64,000 nt of DNA from Porites lobata (Eukaryota > Cnidaria > Anthozoa > Scleractinia > Poritidae): positions 3,802,501-3,866,500 of the forward strand of contig CALNXK010000025.1 of the NCBI GenBank assembly GCA_942486035.1, read 5' to 3'. The notes under the pieces are model-generated. The model had not been told where the DNA came from. It did no database searches and was given only the letters and a program-made list of their open reading frames with translations. A program made the position numbers and the translations under genes. Below are positions 34,701 to 47,109 of this stretch, piece by piece. Numbering within the stretch: the stretch's first letter is position 1; every line of letters starts with the position of its first letter.

Positions 34701-37302
34701 TACAGAGTAACAAGGTCAAAATAATGAGAAGTATCTTCAGCTTCATCTTGTTTGTATAACCTCGCAGTGACTGAGCCTGTGTTCCCTCTAAACCTGTGAG
34801 ACAGGCACCAATGTCTCTGCCACTTTTCAAAATCTTCATTTCAGCGCATCGTACCCTAACTACTGATTGAGGCACAGGAAGCATCCCTTTGGTGAATTCA
34901 ACCCTAGATAATAGTTAGAGCCAATTGAATGATATGAATGATAACATAGTACACAATATCAAGTGTACTCACAGCTGATTTAGAGCTTTTATTTTTTTAG
35001 TAGCCTGTGTCTTACGAACTTATTGCATATTTCATCCAGTATAATGTCAAATATTGCTAGAAACATACGCACAGCATAACAAACAGTACAAGAGAAAAGG
35101 GCATTGATTCGGTAGCATTTACTTCGGCGGTATACACTGTATAATTTAATCGTTCTTATAAACGGTGAGCATCCTTGACAACAGTCTATTAGAGCCGCCC
35201 TTTAGCAGAGTAGCACTGATTAGAGTTTTTTTTTTTAACGGTTCAAGTGCAAATTACGAAAAACTCATGCTTAGGACACCCTGAATGGCATGGCAAACAT
35301 GAATAGGAAAAATACCGTTCTAAAATAACTTCAGTTGTCAAACTTCACAACTTCATCCATAAATTTAAATTGTACAATGTAATTCACAAGAAAAGTGGCT
35401 TTTGTTATGATCGATGCTTTCGCAATTTCATCCCAAACAAATTCGAGTTAGATGAGCCTTAATAACAAAGCAATTATTGAGAGCTCTCTTTTTTAAACGA
35501 TCTCACTATTTGGTTTTTTCTCTATAAAAAAGCAGAGATTACGATATGGAGGTAGTAAGATTCGGAGTGAAGGGGGTGCAAAGCAACTGCCTACCGAATA
35601 CGAGAGGAAACATTGTCACTAAGGTGCCACAAAATTAAACACATTATGAATTGGTTTAATTTCATTAACGCAGTAAGGCGTACTAAAAATAAATTAAAAA
35701 ATACCGTGATTTTAAGCGCGTATGGCAAAATTAAAGGGAAAAATATTTGACAAGAAGACCGGACGAGAAAGACAGGGGAGCGTTGTTACTGCACAACATC
35801 TTTTGTTCCGTGGTTGGGGGCTAAACTTGCGCAGGGAAGCTTTCAAGAAGAGTTTAAACAAAAGGGGGTAAAGGAATATGAAATTTACCTTTTATTGTCA
35901 GAAGTGCGATGCTTTCTATTGTTAAGTTATTTTAAAAAGTGCACTTATGGTCACTTTAAATTACTGAAAAATACATTTATAAACCACTATATGATCTGCA
36001 CCAATGTAGATAGAAGTCTCTGAGGAAACGGTCGTTTACAAGGGTAGTATCTTACAGACTTTTAACTGCATCCTCAGTTTAAACTGTTGAGAAAAAACAA
36101 ATATTTATCACTCTCACAACTGAGAGTAACCAAGCAGAAACATTTGAAAAAAATAATACGAAAACATAAGTTACTTCTTACGCGAAAGTACTTTTGAAGA
36201 ACTCCAATTTGTCACACAGTAGGTGTTACCATATATTGATTCCACTTTAGTCAATTTGTTTCGACTGAGCCATATCGTACGTGCTCCTTTTTGGTTGCGT
36301 GATGTAAGTCGTCGATATCGTATTTGTGACTGAGTAGATTAAAATGGTAAATTGTAGGTTACAAGGCAGTAAAGCTCTTTAAGGATATAAACGGAAAATA
36401 TCTCGAAGCCGTTATAACAAAAGTTGTATTGGGGACGTCATGTTTACAAAAGAGTATTATTAAATTACCGTCTAATGTCAGCCATCTGTTCACGTCATTG
36501 TCGTCACTATTCTTCGAAGTTAAGATACGTTAGTAGAAAAAAAAAAATACTTTGAACGCAATGTGGAAAATCGACAACGACACTAAAAATATTCCACAGC
36601 GTGCTCAAACCAACTCTAGAGACTAAAATAACCGCTCTAATGTTCTTCATTTATCTTCGAACTGTCTGGTTTGCTTTCCTTTTCCACACTTAAATCCTCA
36701 CAAATCTTCTATAATCTTTAGGGTTTCAAACTCTGTATTGGTCTTAAAAACAACTAGTGGTTATATAAGTAAACATTAACATTGTTTAATGGATTAGAGT
36801 TCTAAAACGCCCTTTCTTGCACGCAGAGGTTCATTGCCTAAATTCAGTATGCTCAAGTTTTGTTACTAGTAAACAACAAATTTGAACAACCCGGCCACTC
36901 TTACTTCAGTGCTGTCCAACTCATCAGAACAAAGTTTTCACCCTTTCATTTATATTTCGCAAAGTTTATAGTTTTTTTTTTTACGCTTTTCATTAACAAT
37001 CCTTGATATATCCTTTCAATGCAATTATTTTAAGCCCGTTCAGAATGTCAAACATTTTTGGGTGGTAACCCTTTCGGCGCTTACAATCTAATTTTGTCTT
37101 AAAACCCGGAAAGAAGTTTTCTTCTTATGTCTCTGAGGACTAAAACAGCAAAATGACCAAGACAGTACACACGAGACCACGTGTTGAAATTAAATAACAT
37201 TGAACAACAATTAAACAAAATGTGCGAAACGGGTCAATCAATCGCTGAGAGGGCAAAGATTTCTGGGTAAAGCATAAGTATCAGCTAACAACCAAAGGAT
37301 TT

Positions 37303-37478
37303 AAGGGGACAAGATCTACAACCAAAGTAGACCACCCCACCACCCACCCAAGGGGACAAGATCTACAGCTAAAGTAGACCACCCCACCACCCACCCAAGG
37401 GGACAAGATCTACAGCTAAAGTAGACCACCCCACCTCCCCAAAGGGACAAGATCTGCAACTAAAGTAGACCACCACCC
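37303..37478. repeat. Minisatellite, 47-bp unit, about 4 copies
   Basis: Units start at 37303, 37350, 37397 and 37441 with AAGGGGACAAGATCTACA, followed by AAAGTAGACCACCCC and a CACC-rich spacer. The first two units are 47 bp, the third 44 bp, and the last is partial with a shortened spacer. Confidence 0.9.
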
Positions 37479-38034
37479 TTGAGCAGATTTATAGAAATTA
37501 ACTTTTTCCTATATCTCCTTATGTAGCGACAAAGAAAGGATATCATCTAGTGTTTTTTTTTGGGCGAAATCGCCCCTTTTAAATTCAAGTGCATATTGTC
37601 TCTTGTGTCAGATGCTTCTGGAATGAGCTTTCCCGCGTTTACGCCGATAATAATATATTCTTAACATAAAATTGCAAATCGGAGGTCCTTGTTGTATGAC
37701 CTTATTTTCTTGATTTACGCCAGGTGGAAAAAAGGAAGTTGTAAATAAGAGACTTCAGTCATTTATTTGTGGTATAATACACTTGAAGGGACTGTGTCAC
37801 GGATGCCTAGTAGTTCACCTGTCCTGTTGCGCTATGGAACTTAACGCTACCAAGAAAAATTACTTGTAAATGACAAAATTACAGCTTCTTGTCCAACAAA
37901 TATGCCTTCTAAGTGTTATATCAAACGTTAAATAACACGAAAGTATTGAAAACTGTAAGACTACAAGTTTTTAAAATCCACAATTGTAATCGTTTTAATC
38001 TCCTTCAACTTTTTTCCACCCGTGCCTTCTTTTG

Positions 38035-38145
38035 TACAGTCAAACCCCGTTATTACCAACATTAAGGGGGCCACAGAAGGTGTCCGTATTAACAGAGTGT
38101 CCAATAAGCGAGTCAAATTATCGAAGTCAAAAGTACACCTTTCAT
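38035..38145. mobile_element. pogo/Tigger-like terminal sequence
   Basis: TACAGTCAAACCCCGTTATT followed by GGTGTCCGTATTAACAGAGTG resembles the ends of TA-targeting pogo/Tigger elements and the MITE at 44831. The opposite end was not identified. Confidence 0.45.
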
Positions 38146-40887
38146 TTGAACAAAATACTACCTATATTTTTATGTTTCAGTCTATTCTGTGACAGCTGCT
38201 AATATTTGAATTTTGATAAGGTTAAGGTTCAAGATTAAGAGAAAGATACACGGCATTTAAGGAAAAAGGACTGAGAACTCTTTTTTGAGAATAGCGAGCC
38301 CGACAAATTGCAGATTCAACCAAACGCGGTGCCTAACATAGGAAGTTTCGATCTGGGAATCTTGGCGCATTTTGACCTTATGACTAAATGTTCCTTGTAC
38401 TTCATCTTGACGTAATTTCTTTGTTAAAAAAAGAGGTAATTAAGACGCTCTCCAAAACTAGAAACTGTATCTTTAATAGGCTCTCAAGACAATTAAAATA
38501 CATTGTGAGGGAACAATGGTTACACCTTCCGTGATCGTGATATGGTCTGCTCTTAACGCATGCGTAGAAGCTTATCACCAGGCCATACGGGCACAGACAT
38601 GGACAACTTTCATGTTGCTGTTACCGCATTCTTATACTTTTCGCCATCAATCCAACGGCTTCACTGATGTTCCCAAAAAGATCCTCTAAGTGTGCCAATG
38701 CATTCCGCTGTGTTCGTGGGTGCATATTTTCCGTATTTAACTGCCCCAATGTACTATAAGCCTAAGCCTACTCTATTCGAGGGCATACAAGTTGGGAGAT
38801 TAAAAGTAGATCCCTACACTTGTGTGGCTCACAGAATCTGATGTCAGTCTGGTCCCTTATTATAATCTTCATGATTAATTTGTAATTTATCAACTTTATG
38901 TTTTCGGGGAAAACTAGGCGTTAATGATCTTTAAAGCAAAAGGCGCTAAAGTCATTAGTCTCAGGGATTTTTTTTTGTTTTTTCTAATCTATATAGGGTT
39001 AAATATATTTTCCTTTCTGATATTTGATAACAATTTGACCACATGATGTGTAGGCGCTAGGCCTTTGGGACCGATTAACGCCCTTGATTAGCAGGTTTGA
39101 GGATGCAATTCGATAGTCGTGTTCTGTAATTGTCCGTTAATATTTTGATAGCGCCGCAGACACATGAACATGAATCTTGAAGTTTCTACCTTTCTATTGA
39201 CACTAAATTGTTACACTGAAGTTGTGTCCTCCCTGGTTGTAGCGTTTTTTAGTGTGAATGATTTTGCTAACGGAATAAAAAAAGAGGAAAAATTAAGCTG
39301 ATTTGGACAATACTATTCGTCTCTAAGTATAAAACCAACATCATACAGTAGAATTGTTTCTACAATGGAAACTTTTCGAGGTTTTTAATTTTGCCTTCGT
39401 TTTTTAATTTTGTTCAGACCCATTTGAGGTACGTGTACATCTTGTAAGGTTCCTCACAAACTGTCGGAATTGTATAGAGTGTACAATCCACTCGTAAGAT
39501 CATTGCAATCGGATTTGTGCGCGAGCTAAGTCTCCCCAATAACGTAACTGTTTCACCGGCGATCAGCTCTATCTTCCGCAAGGAAGGAGGACGCCCAAAC
39601 ATCTTTCAAACAAAGTGAGAACATCCTTACACAAAGCAACAATAATTAACATTAATAATCAGGGAACATCTACGAAAATATTCAAGCTCTGCATGTCTAA
39701 GCTGTGAGAAAAATTTCTCTCGTACAGCTTCTGCGTGTGTTTCGTGATGGCTCGTGTTTATTCCTTGACCTAATACAATAAGACTCGGTAAGCCAAATTA
39801 TCTTTATTGTCAGTTCGGTTTGCAAATGAAAGTCATGTCAATGAATTGGTTTTTATTTCTTGACTCGTAAGACTAGTAAGGCCTTTCTTCTATGCACTTT
39901 CATTTTTTGGAACACAATTAAACAGTATAAATGGGCCATGGCAATAGCTATTGTACAACTCAACTACTTTGCTTTGTTTTTCCAACCGAAGAGCCGATTC
40001 TTGAAAATAAGTCGGATCGGATCATAGTTTAGAGTTACTAAAAACTAAGTGCCAGATATAACATATATTTGTCTATTTTATCAAAACAATAACTTAGGCT
40101 TCTTTCAAGGTTAGAGCTCAGTGACCAGGTCACTTGAATGATAGTAATTCCCGAAAAAAGGTATCAGTACAAAGTTTGAACATTTCATTCCAATTACCGA
40201 ACAGATGTCCTCAAAAAGTTCCACCGGTTACTTGATGTAGCGTCCAATATGTTTCTTTGTCTTGACACAATTTGATCCTAGTTTTACATTTGTAGTTTAT
40301 TTGTCTTAATCTTGTATATGCTTATTCAGGCTCTATCATTTCTTCTTTGGCTTACTTTTTAAATTGCACATTTGTTTATTTCCCAGTACCTCTATTGCTA
40401 CCAGCCTCGAAGCTTAACGGGCTACTCACTAAAAATATGAATAACAGAAAGTAACTCACTCTCTCTCTTACTAAAAAGCAGAAAGACTTCTTTAAACGAA
40501 CATTCCATTGTTCAAAATTGAGAACTTTATTACGGCGGTGAATACAACGCCATAGTTCGAGATAGCGAACCAATCAGATCGCTTAAACACCAAGATAAAA
40601 AGATTGAGCGGTAAGGTTTTCCTAAGGTTTTGAAACACCTTCCGTCTTTCCCCAAACCGTTTTCGTGGTTATAAATTTTACATCTTTACGTTAAATTTCT
40701 GCATCTATGGGTATCCTGTATTTTAAAAATACCATTTGGCCGTTTTTACATTCAGTTAAACATAACGCCACTCTCCGCTTTCAATAACAAGCAAAGAACA
40801 ATGCGAAACTCTAATCCAACAATGGGATGTTTTCCCACTTTGGATGGTAATTTGTTTTGCATGAGAGGCTCCTGCCGTAATAAGGCG

Positions 40888-41092
40888 TTTTAGCCCCAAT
40901 ATCCACATACAAATTCTCCAGACTGAGTTCATACATTTTCTTAAAGAATCTCATTAGAGAATTTGACAAAACTGAGATCAAAGCATTTTCCTTTAATAAC
41001 TTTCTTAATTCTCACAATCTTTTCTGTTGATTATCTCTTGCAATTGCTACAAGAAAATTGATGTTGCTCACTCTTGCCACTTCAAGGGCTAA
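40888..41092. mobile_element. MITE related to 8542-8753
   Basis: It begins TTTTAGCCCCAATATCCACA and ends CACTTCAAGGGCTAA. ACAAATTCTCC and ATTGATGTTGCTCACTCTTG match the interior of the element at 8542-8753 (GATGCTGATCACTCTTAGGG). Confidence 0.5.
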
Positions 41093-44000
41093 TGATGTAA
41101 CGTTCTAAGAATTAACCCCTGTGACTTTAACTTCATAAAGTGTCATAATTTGGTATTAAAGTGCTGCACTCTACAAACACTTCTTGTAATTCGTTAAACA
41201 AACTTGTCTATAAGTTGCATCGAAGGCGAGATAAAGATCACTCCGTAATATACGAAAGCCTCGCACAAAAGGATACCTAAAGGGACTAGCTGCATTGATG
41301 TAAAAGAACTATGAATAAGAATCAAATGGTCACCAAGTGATTATTGTGTGGTTTGCTAGTTAAGCGTGATGCCGTGACTGAATGATTGTTTTAGTAATCA
41401 GCTTAGTTGGCCTATTGTAGTTTTTCCAATAAAATCTGGTTAAATTATTCTCAAAACGAAGTAAAACTAGACAAAGGTATGATCAGGAAAGAAAAACATG
41501 TATTTATCCCTAAAGGTAAACGGAAAAATATTAATGCTAACAAAATAATAATAATATTAATTATCATTATCATTATTTACGAATGAAAAATCGTACATTC
41601 TGCAACATGCTTTTTGTATCTTTTGTTTTATGGTTTTGTTTGAGTTGTCTTTAGAAACTTTCCTGAGAATCGAGACAAAGAAGAACGAAGAAGGGATAAA
41701 GCACACAGTAAAAGTTTAACTCAGAGAAACACTTTGACCTTTTAATAAGAAATAAACTCCAAAGGCTTAGGCAAATCAGGAAAAGCCGATAAAAGTAAAA
41801 GAGAAAGAAACATGAAAATTCTACCAAAAGACGAGCCTATTAGAAAGTTTTTTACAGCAGAGAACAACTTTTTAACCTTCTTGGAATTTTACCAGCGTAT
41901 AGCAAGACTTTCCGGCGAATATGATTCTTCGGATACTAAACATTTGTTAAATGCCTTCAGCTTAAAATTTTATCACGTAATAAGGCAAGCCAAGTCTCGA
42001 ATTAAAGTGCATAACAAGGTCGTGTGTGGGCAGGCATCACTTCGCATTCAGCACACCGCATATATATGTTGATCTTATTATTCTGATTTGTCAGGTCACG
42101 ATAAAGTGACTTTCTTGTTATTGTCGCCCACGCTAAAAAATAGGTTTCATTTAACATATTATGTGAAAGTAGACCTCCGTGCTTGTTTGAATTTACTTTC
42201 TTTGTGCAAAACAAAGTACCCTCTATGTCGTGCTCTACTAGGCGTAGTACTTAATTCATATACGATTACTCGAGGTGGATTTGACAAAGCTTGGCTATGT
42301 GGACGTAGCACGCAACAGGCCTTCATCGCGTGTTTAGTAGCCCGTCGTAAGCTCTCCTCGTTCGATGACCAGCCCGTAATAATCAAACGGTTAAGAAGGC
42401 TCATTAGTAAATAATCTTTTTAAATCCTTGTGTAAACTATTATTAGGTAATACTGTTGCGATGCCAAAAGAGAGGTAAGCATTTCTTGAACACGAATTTC
42501 TGTGTACAGTTTTTAGGAAAGGGCTTTCAAATCGAGTTTAGAGTCACAGGCTGGGAGAAGAGGGAAGTCTGGAAGCAACGCACGGACATGTACATGTCAT
42601 CTCTGTTATCTTGACATTATCCTCCAAAATGCAATACCTTAATCTTTTTATTAAAATTTAATCTACAGACTAAGTACCTATTACACCATTATTTGTTTAA
42701 CGCTAAAACACTCAGCACATCAACTGCAAAAATGATTGTCTCTTTGTTTGAACTAACTTAAGCAACAGTTTTTACTAACTTGTAGCTTTTACCTCTTTTT
42801 GTGCGAGTTACAAGCTTTATGTAAGAAACAAACCATCGCATGTTTGACTACCCTTGTCAATCTCTAGTCATAGTCCGCTAAAGAAAAATCGCTTTAAGTC
42901 ATTTTCATCCGACAGTCCGTATAAATATATAACACTAATGCTAATACGCTATAAGTATTATCCCTTCAAAAACACGCTCCTCTCCGTTAAATCACTGGCA
43001 TTATGAAAACATATTCACGATAACACACAAATTTACATTCTGTGTTTCAAGGATTTCATTGAAAAATTAACGCCACCGAGTGGATTTTGATGATGCTCTG
43101 AGAGACTGGAAGTTTATTAAGACGATAGAAAAGAAATGTCAGCATCAAAGAATAACGCATGACTAGACAGGATTAGCGAGTTCCGTAAAGAGTGACAGAT
43201 TTAGGCTTTAGGAATGAGCTCAACACGCTAGTTACTCGTACAATACTAAACAAACAAGCCATCACGCATATATTATACTACGGGAAGGCGAATGACTTAA
43301 TTCACTGCCAAGTCTAACAGGAGACAGTCAAGGTAAGCCAGAAGTCAGGGAAAGGTAGAAAGCGCTCTTAATTTTTCAACAGGAACAGGTACAAACTTTT
43401 AATGATTTTTGCACTTTTTCATTACCACACTTCCGCACTCTTCCTCGACTTCTTCTCACTTTTTCACCATTTTTTTATATTACTTTTCCAAAACAACTTT
43501 AACTTTTCTAAAACAATTTCAACTTATTATCAATGGAAGATAACAATAATAATAATAATAATTAACATCACTGCTGTAATCCAAATTGATTACAAATTTT
43601 GACTCAAGGAAATATCCCATAAATTGATTTCTTCTGGAAGTAAACTATAATAACTGCCTGATTACACGTTATCAACCGTATATTCATGTAGTAGGTTCAC
43701 TTTAAACATTATCAGGCGTGAGATATCCGCTATAGTTTGCAAAGATAAAAAAACCCGCAGTTGTCGCATTGGTCTTTCTCCAGCAACCGCTCTTCTAAAG
43801 TTTATTTAATTTTCAGGAAAAAAACAATCAGCCATCTTTAAATAAAGTTTAGTCCTGTTTAAGAAAAAAAAACTTCGCTGTTGATTTAACAAGCGCTATC
43901 AATTTCTTCAGATTTGATGGGAACTACCTCATCAATAGATTATAACTCTGAAAGAGGCTTCTAAGAAGACTATGTTAAAAATCGGAACTACGAAGTTAAT

Positions 44001-44830
44001 AATATACTAAAAACAACCAAAATGTTACTACCGCAGTTATTTGCACCACAACGGAACGAATTTGCCCGTCATTTCCCGTTATCTATAATGACCGAAATCT
44101 CCGTTTGTTCAGCCAGTGAACTGATAATGATAATATCCTATAACGCGGAAGTCCACAAGAGCAAAAAATCAAAGACGACATCAACCTTATTTAAAAAGGT
44201 AACTTTGTGGACGTTTGATTAAGATTTTCCTTTCGTCGATCAAACCGTTCGTAAGAAAAAAGCTGTCATCTTGAAAAACGAACAAATGATATAAAAAGGC
44301 GTTTTAGCTAGAATTTGCGAAAAAATCCGTGTCGGACTTTATCCGAAGCTTCAATGTTACTATTACGTAAAACACGATAAAGGGAAATTCGGACTTCACT
44401 CTCAAAGAATAAAGACAATTAGTAAAGTTTACTGATGGGCCTTAAAAACAATCCAACAAAAAAGCTAATTTTGTTCGACACAACGTACTAGCACAAACAT
44501 AGCGTGACAAAAATATAGGATTACCAAGAAATACAGGTCCAAAAATACTGTAAAGCGATTTAGTTAAACACAAGGAAGCCTAAGCAGGATAAAGTGTGTT
44601 GTTGTTGGCTGGGAACGGAAAAAGCTTTGTATTGTGGTAAATGACGAAGTCAGCTTTCATATTTGGCGTACTAGAGAGATTATTCACCAACATGACTTAT
44701 ACCATGAAGGAGTGAATCCGGTATACATGCATGAACCGCGACATTAGGTCAGTGAAGCTCCAACCTTTGCCTGAGCATTGTTTTCCGGGTACCATCCATT
44801 TCCGATAAGAATCCACTGCAAAAATGTTTA

Positions 44831-44973
44831 CAGTAACACTCTCTAAGGTGGACACCTTAAGGACCAGCACTAGGTGTCCTTCTGAGAGAAATGTCCCCCT
44901 ATAGAGAGTCAAATAAAGGGGGTAAAGAAGGGCAGAGACCATTTCTAGGTGTCCGTTAAGAGAGTGTCGACTG
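44831..44973. mobile_element. 143-bp TA-flanked pogo/Tigger-like MITE
   Basis: The left end CAGTAACACTCTCTAAGGTG and the right end GTTAAGAGAGTGTCGACTG are imperfect inverted repeats, both extending into GGACACC / GGTGTCC. TA lies on each side (44829-44830, 44974-44975). The minus-strand ORF across it is a coincidence. Confidence 0.75.
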
Positions 44974-47109
44974 TATTTCTCTTTAGCTGGATCTGGTCTT
45001 TTTACCTTTTCCACCACTGTTAAAAGCTTCGGTAATGGTTGTGGCTTGTGGTTACTTTTGGACTAGAACTCTAGAATTCAAACTGTTAAACGTCAAGATT
45101 TAAAGTAGTGTTAAGGTATAAGACTGATTGTTGGAAGATATGCACAGTGATTGCTTATTTTACCAAGCAGAATAGATTTCGGACCAGTATTCGGGTTTTC
45201 AAAGTTGAACACAAATCAAGTAAGCCGGTGACTGGAATAGTGTGAAGATGAGAAAAAAAAGACAATTCTCAAAACTCTTAGCCTAAATAACGCCCAGGAC
45301 GGGAATATTGTCGTGGAAAACCGTACTTTGCTTAATGCCGGTTTTTGGAATCATACATGTCCTCACAATCACGATTTTTAAAAAGATTGAACTATTTCTT
45401 TGAAGAAAATAAAATGTAAATTGCTGTCGAGAATTTGTAGGTTTTAGCTGATTTTATAAGGGCTTCTTGAGCGTTTACAAATAAAAGGATATCGTAAGAC
45501 CGAAAGTGAATAACAAAACAAACTGAAAGGAAATTCAAAAAAGATAATTGTCTACAGCCATGCACCTAGTTTACGATCAAGACAATATTTTCCTTATTAC
45601 ATCTAAATCAAAGTCTAATCATCTCACTGACTTACGCAGCCCGTTTGCAAAACTAAAGAAGACGGAAGTTGTATATTTCCTTACTTAACGATTTACAGCA
45701 GAACCGCATTCTCTATTTTCCTGGCTAGTTTCTTATTTTACAAGATTATGATCTTAAAAATCTAGCGCTTATTTTCAGTTACATTAACGTGTTGGTCAGA
45801 AAATGAATTACATATTTTGTCTCTTGTCCAGCTGGTTAAGTTTCATGCAGTTTGTCACGTAACATTTATGTAAAAATGGTTTTGAAAACACACTATGATC
45901 TCGGATGATCACAGTTTCTTATTCAATTAATTACTCTTTTCCCGGTTGTACGCATTACCAAAGCCCCTTCCTAGGAGGTCTGCTTGGCTGCAATTAGGTC
46001 AACATCAATCAGTGTCTTCGGCGAATATCTTGAGTAAACTATCGGCATTACACATAGATAAAGGTGTGTACTTTATGATAAACCTGGTTTAGGGTACATA
46101 GTACAGAGGCTGGCTTTCTAAAGCGCGATTTGTTTAACCCCATGGCTAGGTTTTCTATTCGGAAATGAGCAGCTTCAAGAAAGCAAATTAAAAAAAGCCT
46201 TCTCGGCATCCTTACGCTTTATTACGAAGCTCATATGGATTACGTGTTAATTTCCTTCTGTGCCCTTTATCAAGTCGAAACAGAATTATGGATGTGACAA
46301 CGGAGAGAAACACTTAAACTTCTGAATGAAATTTGGGTGGTTTCACATCAAAATGCAAAGGTTTTGTAACTGGAAAACAAAGGTATTTAAAAGGGCATCG
46401 GTCAGTGAAAAGAACCTGGAGGCAACGTAAATAGAACTTTCAATGTACCTTCTTCTCTTTCTCAGTTTGCTTGCTTATGAGCTCATTATAGGATTCACTC
46501 TTCCTTATTGACGATTGGTCACTTTAGCTGAAAAACGAAAGAAAGGCGAAGCAAATCTACTTACAATCTTTTCAACTAATTCATTCAATCCGTCGCAACC
46601 CTTTTTGGTACAGAGAAGGTGTGGTGACCCCAGCTTCCATGCTTTTCAATTCGAGAAACAAAAAATACGTATGCATAAGAACTAAATATTCTTAAGGGTG
46701 TAGAGTAATTTATATAGCTGTAAAACCTAGGAAACGCTTTCTGTTTCTTAAAAATATGGTTATTGTTTATAGCTGTAGTTGTCTACCGCGACTGATTTAA
46801 GTTAAAATTGTACTAGTTCGCAATGGTTTCTCGTAAGGCCAAAAAACGACCACGCGCTATGCATAGAACACAGAATAGTAGACTATACAATATTTTCAAC
46901 TTTTTGATGGGCTGATCGCCTAGAAAAGTGAGCGATAAATAATTGAAATTAATTTACTGCTATATTTTTCGTAGAATATTGAACAGAAAGCAAGAGGATA
47001 TTAAGAGGAGGGAATAAACACAGGTTCTCTACTTAAAGCTTGAGGCGGGATAAACAGCTGATAACGAGCATATCAAAGACGTCCGCAAATACAGACAATA
47101 GCGTGCAAG

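Larger units (their letters stand above)
30812..47109. other. 16-kb stretch without a supported gene
   Basis: Only short, unrecognised ORFs are present. Recognisable content is the gene C poly(A) signal (30951), a TIR repeat (31388-31762), a 47-bp minisatellite (37303-37478), pogo-like sequence (38035-38145), and MITEs at 40888-41092 and 44831-44973. No fragments of the homeobox exons were seen. It may hold long-range regulatory DNA; that is speculation. Confidence 0.5.

Noticed and set aside
37303..37478. CRISPR-like array
   Set aside because: The repeats and spacers are alike from unit to unit, in a eukaryotic context; it is a minisatellite.
42088..42414. 108-aa plus-strand frame overlapping an 81-aa minus-strand frame
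   Set aside because: No recognised domain, splice partner or paralog; overlapping frames on both strands suggest chance.
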